A stretch of 64,000 bases of DNA from Methanofollis aquaemaris. GTDB lineage: Archaea > Halobacteriota > Methanomicrobia > Methanomicrobiales > Methanofollaceae. The notes beneath the pieces were generated by a model that saw only the letters and a list, made by a program, of their open reading frames with translations, did not search any database and was not told the origin of the DNA. The first letter of the stretch is position 1, and each line of letters begins with the position of its first letter. The stretch lies in assembly GCF_017357525.1 (NCBI RefSeq), contig NZ_CP036172.1:1524561-1588560 (forward strand), given 5' to 3'. Of the stretch, positions 37,397-45,986 are shown piece by piece. The translations under genes were made by a program, and so were the position numbers.

Positions 37397-38477
37397 ACCT
37401 ACTCTTCTCCCTGATTGAACTGCGGTATACCTCTCGTGTCCGCCTGGCAACAACATCCCATGAGAGTTCAGCCCGCATCTTCTGGTAACCGGCCTCACCC
37501 ATCTCTGTGCCTCCCTTCGGATCGGTGAGAAGGCTTATCAATGCTCCCTCAAGCGCATCGACGTCCCGGGGCTGTACGACACGACCGGTTCTCCCATCAT
37601 CCACAACCTCGGGAATACTCCCGACTGCGGTCACGACCACCGGTTTCCTGAAGGCGTACGCGATCGGGATTATCCCTGTCTGGGTACCCTCGATGTATGG
37701 GAGAACTACTACCGAGGCCTGCTTGAAGAAACCCGCGACCTCATCGTCTCTAATATATCGGTTATGCACCTCACACCAGGCAGGATCTATGGCCGCCTGA
37801 TATGGTGAGAGATCCCCGCTCCCGGCGATGACCAGTCTGGCATCGGGAACACTCCGTACGACGCCGGGCATCGCATCCAGAAGATAGGACAACCCTTTAT
37901 AATCCTCTATCCTCCCAAAAAAGAGGATGGTTCCTGTTTCTTCAGCAGATCCGCCATTATCCTCATAGTCCCCGAAAAAGGCATAATCCCCATGCGGGAT
38001 CACATGACACTTCTCACCTGCACCGAGAACCTCTTTCGCCCACTGCCCGTGGACTATGACAGCGTCCGAGCAGGAGATATAGGCCTCATTGCTGATGACC
38101 TGGTCAAATGCCCTGCTACCTGTGTGGGGCCTGACATCATGGATGGTGGTCACCAGCGGGTATTTCCGTAAAAACGGAAAAAACAGGAGAAACCAGGGAG
38201 GAGTGAGCTGGAAATGGATGACTTCAGGTCTCTCTTGCTGCAGGGCCGTAAGAAATCGGACTGCCCTGGGGAGATAAGCAGTGTTCACAATAAAATTCCG
38301 GAGTGTATTTCCGACCGGCAGTTCCTTCACCCTCACCTTCGGCGAGAAATTCTGCCGATCTACCCCCACAGGGGCGAAGAGCACGGTCTCATCCTCCTCG
38401 GCAAGGGCATTTGCAAGTTGGGAGACATAGTGAACGATCCCGCCCGAGACATTATCGGTGACCAGCAGCACCTTCAA
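37383..38477 (-). CDS. Glycosyltransferase family 4 protein
   Basis: This GT-B enzyme has the N-terminal glycine-rich start KVLLVTDNVSGGIVHYVSQL and the C-terminal nucleotide-sugar site TILFFGRIEDYKGLSYLLDA. The E-x7-E-like segment reads PYIEGTQTGIIPIAYAFRKP. The likely start is a TTG at 38477: it overlaps the preceding stop as TTGA and has a perfect GGAGGTG ribosome site about eight bases before it. The product is then 364 residues. An upstream ATG at 38531 would add 18 residues inside the previous gene. It overlaps the DUF2206 gene downstream, so the whole set is probably one transcript for surface glycan synthesis. Confidence 0.9.
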   Translation of the reverse strand: MKVLLVTDNVSGGIVHYVSQLANALAEEDETVLFAPVGVDRQNFSPKVRVKELPVGNTLRNFIVNTAYLPRAVRFLTALQQERPEVIHFQLTPPWFLLFFPFLRKYPLVTTIHDVRPHTGSRAFDQVISNEAYISCSDAVIVHGQWAKEVLGAGEKCHVIPHGDYAFFGDYEDNGGSAEETGTILFFGRIEDYKGLSYLLDAMPGVVRSVPDARLVIAGSGDLSPYQAAIDPAWCEVHNRYIRDDEVAGFFKQASVVVLPYIEGTQTGIIPIAYAFRKPVVVTAVGSIPEVVDDGRTGRVVQPRDVDALEGALISLLTDPKGGTEMGEAGYQKMRAELSWDVVARRTREVYRSSIREKSRYAGS

Positions 38478-39589
38478 TTCCGGGCCACCTCCCGAAAGGC
38501 TCTGATATATTGGTCTGCGATCCCCGACCATTTGAGATTTTCAAGGGCGTAACGGCGTGCATTCGTCGCATGGGCTGCGACACCGTTCTCAAGATAGGCG
38601 GCCACCGAACTGGCGGCAACAGTGGGTTGTGACGGATCGATGACCAGACCGGCATTCGCCTCCTTCACCAGACCAAGGGTGGGGATATCAGAAACGATGC
38701 TAGGGAGACCGGAAGAGAGAGCTTCCAGAAGAGTAAGCGGTTGCCCCTCATACCGTGAGGTCATCAGATAGAGATCTGCAACGGCATAGAGAGACGGGAC
38801 ATCTTCCCACGGCATTCTCCCAGGGAATATAGCATTTCTCACGCCTTTTTCTGCGGCATATGCTCTGGTCGCCTCAAGGAGAGAGCCATGACCTGCTGCA
38901 ACCAGGGTGAGGTCGTCACGCAGGTGTTCAAGTTCCGAGAAGAGATCAACCATACCGAAAGGATTCTTCTGCGGGATGAAACGACCAACTGAGAGCACGA
39001 CCGTGCGACCATCAGGAATGCCTAACCGCTCCCGTAAATCTCCGGGGTCAGACGAAGGGGAAAAACGATCCGTGTCGACACCATTCGGGATGTACCTGAC
39101 CTTCTGCGGGTCCACTCCCATCCCGACAATCTCGTCGCAGACACCACGACTCACCCCGGTGAAGAAGGCGCTGTCCGGGAAAGACTGCAGACACCGGCGC
39201 TCACAGAGAGAAGAGAATCTCTTATAGGCCTTGATGTGACGGGCAGTGCTGTCCGGCCAGTGAGTATACTCGCCATACGAGGTCGAATGCAGAGTCGCAA
39301 CACATCGGTTGAACGGCACCCTGCCTGGAAACATCGGCTGATGCATCCAGACTGCATCATAATCGCCCTCTCGGAGTCTTCTGGTGACGGTATGCCAGTA
39401 ATGGAAGAGCCCTCCGACCCCAAACCGCATGATGAGGGAGCGATTCCCCAGTTTGATGTCCGGACCAGTCGGCGAGGCCACGGTGCATGTGATCCCGCGT
39501 TCTTCAAGTTTCTTCACCACATTATAGGTGACGTTGGCAATCCCTGTCCCGTATGGATAATATTCAAAACTGCAGATCAACAGATTCAT
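38474..39589 (-). CDS. Glycosyltransferase family 4 protein
   Basis: The 371-residue protein starts MNLLICSFEYYPYGTGIANV, the usual N-terminal site of GT4 enzymes, and has a middle segment IPNGVDTDRFSPSSDPGDLR. The C-terminal domain contains VLSVGRFIPQKNPFGMVDLF and the family motif SRYEGQPLTLLEALSSGLPS. It uses an unknown nucleotide-activated sugar. It follows another GT4 gene by 12 bases and precedes a third with a four-base overlap, all on the minus strand. Confidence 0.92.
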   Translation of the reverse strand: MNLLICSFEYYPYGTGIANVTYNVVKKLEERGITCTVASPTGPDIKLGNRSLIMRFGVGGLFHYWHTVTRRLREGDYDAVWMHQPMFPGRVPFNRCVATLHSTSYGEYTHWPDSTARHIKAYKRFSSLCERRCLQSFPDSAFFTGVSRGVCDEIVGMGVDPQKVRYIPNGVDTDRFSPSSDPGDLRERLGIPDGRTVVLSVGRFIPQKNPFGMVDLFSELEHLRDDLTLVAAGHGSLLEATRAYAAEKGVRNAIFPGRMPWEDVPSLYAVADLYLMTSRYEGQPLTLLEALSSGLPSIVSDIPTLGLVKEANAGLVIDPSQPTVAASSVAAYLENGVAAHATNARRYALENLKWSGIADQYIRAFREVARN

Positions 39590-39601
39590 GGTATCGTTCC
39601 T

Positions 39602-40741
39602 TCAGCCCTCTTTCTCAGGAGAGTGGGCACTGTGGGGCGGTATCCCGTCCTGTGCAAGTGCCCCCCTGTCCAGGACTGATCTGACAAGGGTCTCGATCTC
39701 ATGGGACCACCTCCCCCTGATAACGTCCCAGGAAAAACGCTCTCTGACCGACCTTTGCGCCGATGCACCAAGTCCTCTGGCGATTTCAGGATGTTCGATG
39801 AGGAACGTGATCCGCTTTACCAGCGCCTCTCTGTCCCCCGGACGGACAAGAAAACCATTCTTGCCGTCAGTGATGATCTCACGCGTCCCGCCCACATCGG
39901 TCGCCACAACGGCACATCCTGCCGCACATGCCTCGATCACCGAGGTGGGCAGGCCCTCGGAGTACGAGGGGTTGACAAAAATCGTGGTCGACGTGAGGAT
40001 CTCGGGGATCTCGTCATGTGAAATGGTGCCGAGAAATGAGACTCCCCTCATCCCCGATGCAATCTCCTCAAGATCGAACCTGTACGGGCCGTCGCCCACG
40101 ATTTTCAGGTTCACTCCCTCCGGGAGGGAGGGATAAATCGAGAGGAGATCCTGGACCCCCTTCCCGTAGACCAACCTCCCGATGAAGGTGATGTCGACCG
40201 AAGGACGATCGCCGTTGCCTCCGGCCTGTGCAGCCCTGAAAGGTGCAAGGTCGATGCCGTTGTGGAGCACCCGCGGGCTTTCGGCACCAAGATGACTGAG
40301 GAATTCGGCAGCTGCAGCCGATACACCAAACGTAGCCGCGGCATCCCTGACGATCATAGATCCGATGGTGTGATCATAGACCTCAGCGAGTGCCAACGCG
40401 GCCCGCCCCTCCAGGTAGGGATGGGAGGAGCCGTGCTCAAGGTGGACGAGCGGGATCTTTTTGACCTTTGCCACAAGCCATCCCAGCAGAGTGACAGAGA
40501 AAAACCTGGTGTTCGTGCAGACAGCATGATAGTCTCCCCTCAGGATCCTGATGAAGAGGTGGAGCGCGGCAGGAGAAGGAAGAGGCACCGGATATCGTGC
40601 GCCGAGCAGGTTCAGAGAAGGGAACCGCAGAACGTGAACTTCACCATATTCTTCAGTCTGAGGAGCATGGTCGGTGTTGCAGGTGACCACATCCACCTTA
40701 TAGCCCACTCGAACAAGATTCTGAGAGAGTTCATAGGTCAC
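39602..40741 (-). CDS. Glycosyltransferase family 4 protein (N-terminus disrupted or start unclear)
   Basis: From the GTG at 40741 the protein has 379 residues, with clear GT4 parts: DITFIGRLVYGKGVQDLLSI, NPSYSEGLPTSVIEACAAGC and GGTREIITDGKNGFLVRPGD. The true N-terminal motif of the family lies upstream in the same frame (HIVIFTAGFPPRIGGLEK, about 40742-40795). That stretch has no ATG, GTG or TTG before the next in-frame stop. A different frame does have an ATG at 40899 (MNQQYWLRKSGLTRGGRLFR) and reaches the AAAAA run at 40799-40803, where a one-base shift would join it to the GT4 frame. So the gene is frameshifted, uses an unusual start, or has a sequence error there. Confidence 0.8.
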   Translation of the reverse strand: MTYELSQNLVRVGYKVDVVTCNTDHAPQTEEYGEVHVLRFPSLNLLGARYPVPLPSPAALHLFIRILRGDYHAVCTNTRFFSVTLLGWLVAKVKKIPLVHLEHGSSHPYLEGRAALALAEVYDHTIGSMIVRDAAATFGVSAAAAEFLSHLGAESPRVLHNGIDLAPFRAAQAGGNGDRPSVDITFIGRLVYGKGVQDLLSIYPSLPEGVNLKIVGDGPYRFDLEEIASGMRGVSFLGTISHDEIPEILTSTTIFVNPSYSEGLPTSVIEACAAGCAVVATDVGGTREIITDGKNGFLVRPGDREALVKRITFLIEHPEIARGLGASAQRSVRERFSWDVIRGRWSHEIETLVRSVLDRGALAQDGIPPHSAHSPEKEG

Positions 40742-41044
40742 CTTCTCAAGTCCACCAATCCTTGGCGGAAACCCGGCGGTAAAGATAACAATATGATCTT
40801 TTTCGATACCTTTCGGTACTCGATCTCTTGATATAGATCCCTGAATAGCCGTCCCCCCCGCGTAAGGCCACTCTTACGTAACCAGTATTGCTGGTTCATG
40901 GGGGATATTGAATATAAATGTTTCTCTCCCTCCAGGGAGACCTATGTCCCAATATCCACAATAATAACCCATTCCCGAGAATTACCGATACATTGCCCGG
41001 GATATTCTGCGAAAAGTTCTCGAAAAAGAGAGGTGTCCGGTCCT

Positions 41045-42169
41045 TCAGCAGTCCCTGAGGGCTGCAGCAAAGCGGGCCCTGATCTCCTGAGGGGTAAGAG
41101 GGATATTGCCGACCGATGCATTTCCAGGCCTGAGCATCACATGAATGAAGTTCGGACCCTCATCGGCTGAAGCAGCCATCACTGCCCCGATCTCTTCAGG
41201 GCTCCCGACCTTCCAGGTCCTGGTAAAGCCGCTGGCCCGAGCCAGGAGTTCAAGATCGACATTGGCGGCCGCATAGGTGGGCTGATTGCCGGTGGAACCA
41301 AAGGCCCCGTTGTCCAGACCGATCACCGTGAGGTTTTCCGGGGCGGCGGCCGCCACCACAGAGAGGACCGAGGAGCCCAGGAGACTGCCGTCACCGTCGA
41401 TGACGACCACCCGGCGGTCGGTACCAAGAGCGAGCCCGAGGCCGATGGGCGTCGCCTGCGTGTATGAACCAAGCATATAGAAGGTGAGCGGGCGGTCCAG
41501 AACTGCATACAGTTCCTTGCTCGGGACACCGATGTTCGAGACGACTGCAGCGTCCCCCAGATAGGGGGCCAGGGTCCTGATGGCGTCATATCGTGCCATC
41601 GTCGGTTCCCCAATTTCGGCATCATAGACGAGCGTCGAGTGCCGGGCCCGCACCGGTACGATGCGGGAGACCGCAGGGCATGCCTCGCCTTCCCAGACCT
41701 TCGGCGAGATGAGGGCGACGTGCGGGCGGGAATGGGCGAAGGCGTCCTCGACCACCTCGCCGATCTGCGGGAGGTCGGAGGGCTCGGCGATGATCGTATA
41801 GGTGATCCCGAGGGCGTCGAGCACGCCGGGCAACTGGCTGTTGAAGGGGATCTGGGCGGGGATCCGTTCCTCGTAGACCCCGCGCCAGCTCGCGAGCACT
41901 GGCAAAGGAAGGCCGAAGGTGACGGTGAGCGACATGATCGCATTGAGCATATTCCCGAGGCCCGAACTCTGGATGACCACCACCGGGCGCAGCCCGGCAA
42001 GCACGGCGCCGGCGGCGATCCCGACGCCGTCTTCCTCGCGGGTGAGGCCGACGGTCCGGATCCGATCGGGCAGGAGGAAGCAGAGGTCCCCGGCCCGGTC
42101 GCAGGGGAGGGTGAGGGTGAGGTCGACTCCGACATCCTCGAGGATCGTACAGACGAGATCTTCATGCAT
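41045..42169 (-). CDS. comDE: Sulfopyruvate decarboxylase, fused alpha and beta subunits
   Basis: This thiamine-diphosphate enzyme converts sulfopyruvate to sulfoacetaldehyde in coenzyme M synthesis. The 374-residue protein joins the ComD-like half (about 1-165; contains GLTREEDGVGIAAGAVLAGL and IQSSGLGNMLNAIMSL) to the ComE-like half (about 185-374). The second half has the ThDP-Mg motif starting GDGSLLGSSV and ending GLDNGAFGSTG. In some methanogens the two parts are separate genes; here they are one chain. A GGTGAG ribosome site lies six bases before the ATG. The gene overlaps the upstream cysteate synthase gene by eight bases, which supports the assignment. Confidence 0.92.
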   Translation of the reverse strand: MHEDLVCTILEDVGVDLTLTLPCDRAGDLCFLLPDRIRTVGLTREEDGVGIAAGAVLAGLRPVVVIQSSGLGNMLNAIMSLTVTFGLPLPVLASWRGVYEERIPAQIPFNSQLPGVLDALGITYTIIAEPSDLPQIGEVVEDAFAHSRPHVALISPKVWEGEACPAVSRIVPVRARHSTLVYDAEIGEPTMARYDAIRTLAPYLGDAAVVSNIGVPSKELYAVLDRPLTFYMLGSYTQATPIGLGLALGTDRRVVVIDGDGSLLGSSVLSVVAAAAPENLTVIGLDNGAFGSTGNQPTYAAANVDLELLARASGFTRTWKVGSPEEIGAVMAASADEGPNFIHVMLRPGNASVGNIPLTPQEIRARFAAALRDC

Positions 42170-43433
42170 GGTTTCTCACCCATGATAGGACGTCGCCGGC
42201 AAGAGCGGTTGTCTCGACCCCGGCGGAGACCCGGAACGCCGGTTCGATCCGGTACTGCTCGTGATCCTCGGCGACCCGCCGATACCCGCCGCCGGTGAGA
42301 TTGAGGAGGACGATCTCGTCAGGGCCGACCGATCCGGTCTCGACGGCGTCGGCCAGGGCGGCGAGCGCGACCGCGGCCGCCGGATCGAGATCGATCCCCT
42401 CGGCCTCCTCGCACCAGCGCGCCGCTGCCTCCGCGGCAGGGTTGGTGACCGCATGCATCGTCCCCCTGGTGGCCGTGAGGGTGTCGAAGACCCCGCCCCC
42501 GATCCCATAGGGAGGCTTCCGATTGGTCAGCACGTCGGCGTAGACCGCAGCGACCGCCGTGCGGGCGTCGGGCATATCGGTCGCCGGCACGATCTCCCGC
42601 CGCGCGACCTCCCATGCCCTGACCATCGGGACGAAGGGGAGGTTCTGGACAAGGTGAAGACGCGGGAGGGCCTGCCCGAACCGTCCGTCCCCGACCAGTC
42701 GCATCGCCGCTTCCCACGCGGCGATCCCGCCGGTCCCGCTCCCGACCGCCTGGAAGTAGCGGTCAGGGAGACGCCCGATGGTGACCGCCGCGTCGAGCAT
42801 CACCGTGCCCATCCCGTCCCGTCTCGCGACATTTCTGGCCCCGCCCTCAGGAAGGAGGGAGGGGTGGGCGCAGAGGGCGTCGGCGACGGCGATGGTGTCC
42901 GAATAGTCGCCGTCCACCAGGACCATACAGACCCCGTCGGTCTCGACGGTCGTCCAGAGACGCGTGGCGGCCTTCTCAGGCACCACCACTACGACCTGTC
43001 CCCCGGTGGCGGCGACGGTCTGGCAGAAGGCCCGACCGGTGTTCCCTGCCGAGGCCACGACCAGCGTACCGTCTCCGGTCTCCCTCACCCTGACCATCGT
43101 GGGCAGGGCTTCCAGTTCTTTGAACGAACAGGTATGGATCTCGGCGCCCCGTTCCGGCCAGTAGCCGTTGAAACCGATATACAGATTCTTGAGCCCGAGG
43201 TCGCGGGCCAGGCCCTCGCTCCGGTAGGTCACCGGCCCGGCCGCGGCCTTCAGCGTCCCCTCGACCGGGAGCCAGTCGGCGAAACGGAATATTCCGGGTT
43301 CGTTCCTGACACCCAATTTTTTTCTCTGGTATCTGGCCCTGATCAGTGCATCGCACCCCTGCGGACATGAGAGCGTGTAATGATCCTCAAGGACCACTCC
43401 GCACCCGGGACAGACGAGTTCATAGTGTCGCAT
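42162..43433 (-). CDS. Cysteate synthase (threonine-synthase-like PLP enzyme)
   Basis: Cysteate synthase makes L-cysteate from O-phosphoserine and sulfite, the first dedicated step of coenzyme M synthesis in Methanosarcinales and Methanomicrobiales. It is a paralogue of threonine synthase. The 423-residue protein starts with a zinc-ribbon-like segment (MRHYELVCPGCGVVLEDHY, later CPQGC). The PLP lysine is in CSFKELEALPT. Other PLP-fold motifs are VVASAGNTGRAFCQTVAATG and GSGTGGIAAWEAAMRL. GAGGTGA lies eight bases before the ATG at 43433. The overlap with comDE argues for cysteate synthase over a true threonine synthase, but paralogue choice is partly inference. Confidence 0.88.
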   Translation of the reverse strand: MRHYELVCPGCGVVLEDHYTLSCPQGCDALIRARYQRKKLGVRNEPGIFRFADWLPVEGTLKAAAGPVTYRSEGLARDLGLKNLYIGFNGYWPERGAEIHTCSFKELEALPTMVRVRETGDGTLVVASAGNTGRAFCQTVAATGGQVVVVVPEKAATRLWTTVETDGVCMVLVDGDYSDTIAVADALCAHPSLLPEGGARNVARRDGMGTVMLDAAVTIGRLPDRYFQAVGSGTGGIAAWEAAMRLVGDGRFGQALPRLHLVQNLPFVPMVRAWEVARREIVPATDMPDARTAVAAVYADVLTNRKPPYGIGGGVFDTLTATRGTMHAVTNPAAEAAARWCEEAEGIDLDPAAAVALAALADAVETGSVGPDEIVLLNLTGGGYRRVAEDHEQYRIEPAFRVSAGVETTALAGDVLSWVRNHA

Positions 43434-43446
43434 CTTCTTTTCACCT

Positions 43447-44670
43447 CTAGAGTTCAAATGATCCGTCCAGGAGAGCGCCTTTGAGGCGCACACAGAGTTC
43501 TTCAGCCTTCTTCCGGTCAGACTGCCGCATGGTGATCGGGACCGTCACACCGGCGACGTCGAGGGTTCCGAGGTCGGCATGGACCGAGCCCCCCGTACAG
43601 GCGACCGCACAGGCCCCGCACGAGGCGCAGAGGCAGGGGTCGATCCCCTGACCGACCAGGAAGGCCCCGGTCGGACAGATCGCAGTCGCCCGACATGGTT
43701 CGCAGAAGAGGCAGGTGGAGGGTTCATAGACCACCTCGTGATCGGTCCCCCGCCAGACCTCCGCGTAGGTGGTCCTCGTAAAAGGCCGCCGGTCCTTGAT
43801 ATCGGCGACCGGAAGGGCGACCTCATCGTCCAGGACCGACAGGGCGTCGATCGAGCCCTGATCCAGCACCGGGATCGGGGCGGCGATGCTGGTGATGCAC
43901 TCCGGGCCTGCGGCCGTGACGAACCCGCCGCAGGTGCAGGGGTCCATCCCTTTCATCTCGGCAAAGACCGAGAGGTTCGGTTTCTCCGGCGTACTTCTCG
44001 TCCCCTCGCCCATCACCAGACCAGGGGCCCCGTTCAGCAGCACTCGAGCGCCGGGCCCCAGCACCCTGAGCGCGGGGTCGTTCTCCACCGGACTGATCTC
44101 GCCGCATCCGCTGACCGAGGCCTCGGCACAGGAGCCTTTCAGGCCGGTCACCGAGAAGATCGTCTCCTCTGGGGCGGCAGAGCAGTTCACAAAAGCGGTG
44201 TAGTTCTTGAAGGCGCTCCTGGTGGTAAAGAGGCGGGCGGTGCCGCAGTCGTCGAGGGTGAACTCGGCTTCATAGGTCCGCCCTCTCGCATCGACCTCCA
44301 CATGGACCTCTTTCCCTGCCGCAAGGTCGGCGAAGAGGTGGCCGCCGCCATAGCGTGCCCCCAGATGGGCGGTGCCATAGACGATCATATCGACGAGACC
44401 GAGGCGTTCGTTCGGGCAGGGGCCGGGATAGGCCGGGACACCGTTGAGCCTCACCGCCTCTGCACGGCCGAAGGTGCCTGGCGGCGCGACCGGGACCGAG
44501 AGGAGAGCGGCGGTCCCTGACATCACTCCGCAGGTCCCGCAGGTGACCACGTCCACGTCCACGGGCCCCGGACGCTCCCTGGCCCTGACCCGCGCCTTGA
44601 ACTCCGACGCAGTCAGAACGACGGCCTCCCCATCCCTGACACGCTCCCTGATCTCAGAGATCGTCTTCAT
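43447..44670 (-). CDS. Methanogenesis marker 16-type metalloprotein (DUF39 plus two 4Fe-4S sites)
   Basis: The 407-residue protein starts MKTISEIRERVRDGEAVVLT and contains a DUF39 domain: TCGTCGVMSGTAALLSVPVA, GARYGGGHLFADLAAGKEV, CSAAPEETIFSV and TPEKPNLSVFAEMKGMDP. DUF39 proteins of another subgroup insert sulfur into aspartate semialdehyde to make homocysteine. The C-terminal part has two ferredoxin-type clusters, CLFCEPCRATAICPTG and CLCASCGACAVACTGG. This layout fits methanogenesis marker protein 16, whose reaction is not established to my knowledge. It overlaps the Fe-S protein gene by ATGA and is followed 13 bases later by cysteate synthase, so a role in sulfur or coenzyme M metabolism is likely. 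Confidence 0.85.
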   Translation of the reverse strand: MKTISEIRERVRDGEAVVLTASEFKARVRARERPGPVDVDVVTCGTCGVMSGTAALLSVPVAPPGTFGRAEAVRLNGVPAYPGPCPNERLGLVDMIVYGTAHLGARYGGGHLFADLAAGKEVHVEVDARGRTYEAEFTLDDCGTARLFTTRSAFKNYTAFVNCSAAPEETIFSVTGLKGSCAEASVSGCGEISPVENDPALRVLGPGARVLLNGAPGLVMGEGTRSTPEKPNLSVFAEMKGMDPCTCGGFVTAAGPECITSIAAPIPVLDQGSIDALSVLDDEVALPVADIKDRRPFTRTTYAEVWRGTDHEVVYEPSTCLFCEPCRATAICPTGAFLVGQGIDPCLCASCGACAVACTGGSVHADLGTLDVAGVTVPITMRQSDRKKAEELCVRLKGALLDGSFEL

Positions 44671-45278
44671 ATGATGACGTCCTCCACCCGCACATGCAAC
44701 CCCTCCGGGCGCTCCACTATCATATTGGTAACCCCGGTATGGGCGAGGGCCATCATGCAGAAGCCGGGGAGAAACCGCTGGCGTTTTCCGAAGACCGGGG
44801 GAGAGGAGAGATGGGTGGCCATCCCCTCGAACCCGAGCATATGATAGGCCCTGACGTCGTGGTACTCCCCTTCCCTGGAGAACTCGGGGCCGACGACATG
44901 ACCGGTGATCACCCCGGTGACGGGGTCGGCCTCGATCACCCTGATCACATGCTGGACAGGGCAACCTGCGCCCATCGGGCGGCCGACGACGATCTCGCCC
45001 TCCGCGATCTCCCACCGCTCCACGAGGTCCGGCCTGAAGGGGAGGACGATCTTCCTGGCCGAGGGTTCGCCGGGAAGGGGGTCGATGACAAAGTCGTAGG
45101 CATTGCCGACGAAGTCCCGGCCCGTATAGATCGCATCGGGGGCGACGATACAGGCCTCACCCGCGGAGAAGGGGCAGTCGGCGACAGATCGTTCCCCTGC
45201 GGCGACCATCTCCATGAACGCCTCACAGGTCCGCGCCCCGCAGAGCCCGCAGTTTTTTCCGGGCGGTGTCCACCCCAT
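44667..45278 (-). CDS. Fe-S cluster protein of the DUF39 / coenzyme M gene set
   Basis: The 203-residue protein begins PGKNCGLCGARTCEAFMEMV with Cys10, Cys13, Cys18 and Cys35. That spacing is the 4Fe-4S domain found at the start of corrinoid Fe-S and CO-dehydrogenase gamma proteins. The remaining domain (for example KIVLPFRPDLVERWEI, and PMGAGCPVQHVIRV with one more Cys) is not one I recognise. There is no membrane segment or signal peptide, so it is cytoplasmic. It abuts the GTPase gene with no gap and overlaps the DUF39 gene by ATGA. The cluster may donate electrons or act in metal or cofactor delivery to the DUF39 partner (inference). Confidence 0.75.
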   Translation of the reverse strand: MGWTPPGKNCGLCGARTCEAFMEMVAAGERSVADCPFSAGEACIVAPDAIYTGRDFVGNAYDFVIDPLPGEPSARKIVLPFRPDLVERWEIAEGEIVVGRPMGAGCPVQHVIRVIEADPVTGVITGHVVGPEFSREGEYHDVRAYHMLGFEGMATHLSSPPVFGKRQRFLPGFCMMALAHTGVTNMIVERPEGLHVRVEDVII

Positions 45279-45986
45279 CTAATCACCCCGGAAGAGGTTG
45301 CCCGCATCCCCGAGTCTTCTGACGACCCCGAAATGGTGCTGCCACCCGATCTCTTTCTTGCCGACACAGACGGTGCAGACACCGAGGGGCGGGACACCGC
45401 GGAGTTCGACGGTGGCAGCGTCCCGCACCTCGTCGGCCTCTGCGATCCTCCGGAGCAGATAGCGCATGCCGGTTCCCTGCACCGCGTTCGTCTCCACGAT
45501 CTCGATCTCGGGCGCCACCTCCCTGATCCCCTCCCTGAAGACCTCCTTCTCGGCCTGCGAGACGAGGTCGATCCTGGTGACGACCGCCACGTCCGCGAGG
45601 CCGATCATCGGCCCCATCTTGAGGGGGGCGTGGGTGCCCGAGACGGCGCTGAGGACGACAATGCCGAGGGCCTGGGTGACGTACGGCGAACACCTGAGGC
45701 AGAGGCCTGCAGACTCGACGATGAGGATGGACGCCTCTTCCTTCTCCGCCCACCTGAGGGCGTCGGCCATCACCATGATCCCGGCATGGTCGGGGCAGAG
45801 GTCGCCGGAGTAGACTTTCCGTGTGGGGATGCTGAACTCGGTTGCAAGTTCTTCGTCCTCGAAGGCCCGGACGACGTCGATCTTGAGGTAGGCCGCTTTC
45901 TCCCCGGTCCCGAGGTTCCTGAGGATCTGGCGGACGACCGCTGTCTTGCCGGCCGAAGGGGGTCCGGCAATGACGACCAGTTTCAT
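45279..45986 (-). CDS. UreG/HypB-like nucleotide-binding GTPase
   Basis: The 235-residue protein has Walker A (VVIAGPPSAGKTAVVRQILR), the Walker B-like ILIVESAGLCLRCSPYV and the base-specificity motif VVTRIDLVSQAE. This places it with the SIMIBI metallochaperone GTPases HypB, UreG and CobW. There are CxxC pairs in LCLRC and in GVCTVCVGKK near the C-terminus that could bind metal or an Fe-S cluster. It overlaps the ABC ATPase gene (ATGA) and abuts the Fe-S protein gene. No hydrogenase or urease genes are near, so it may help assemble the DUF39 metalloprotein (inference). Confidence 0.8.
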   Translation of the reverse strand: MKLVVIAGPPSAGKTAVVRQILRNLGTGEKAAYLKIDVVRAFEDEELATEFSIPTRKVYSGDLCPDHAGIMVMADALRWAEKEEASILIVESAGLCLRCSPYVTQALGIVVLSAVSGTHAPLKMGPMIGLADVAVVTRIDLVSQAEKEVFREGIREVAPEIEIVETNAVQGTGMRYLLRRIAEADEVRDAATVELRGVPPLGVCTVCVGKKEIGWQHHFGVVRRLGDAGNLFRGD

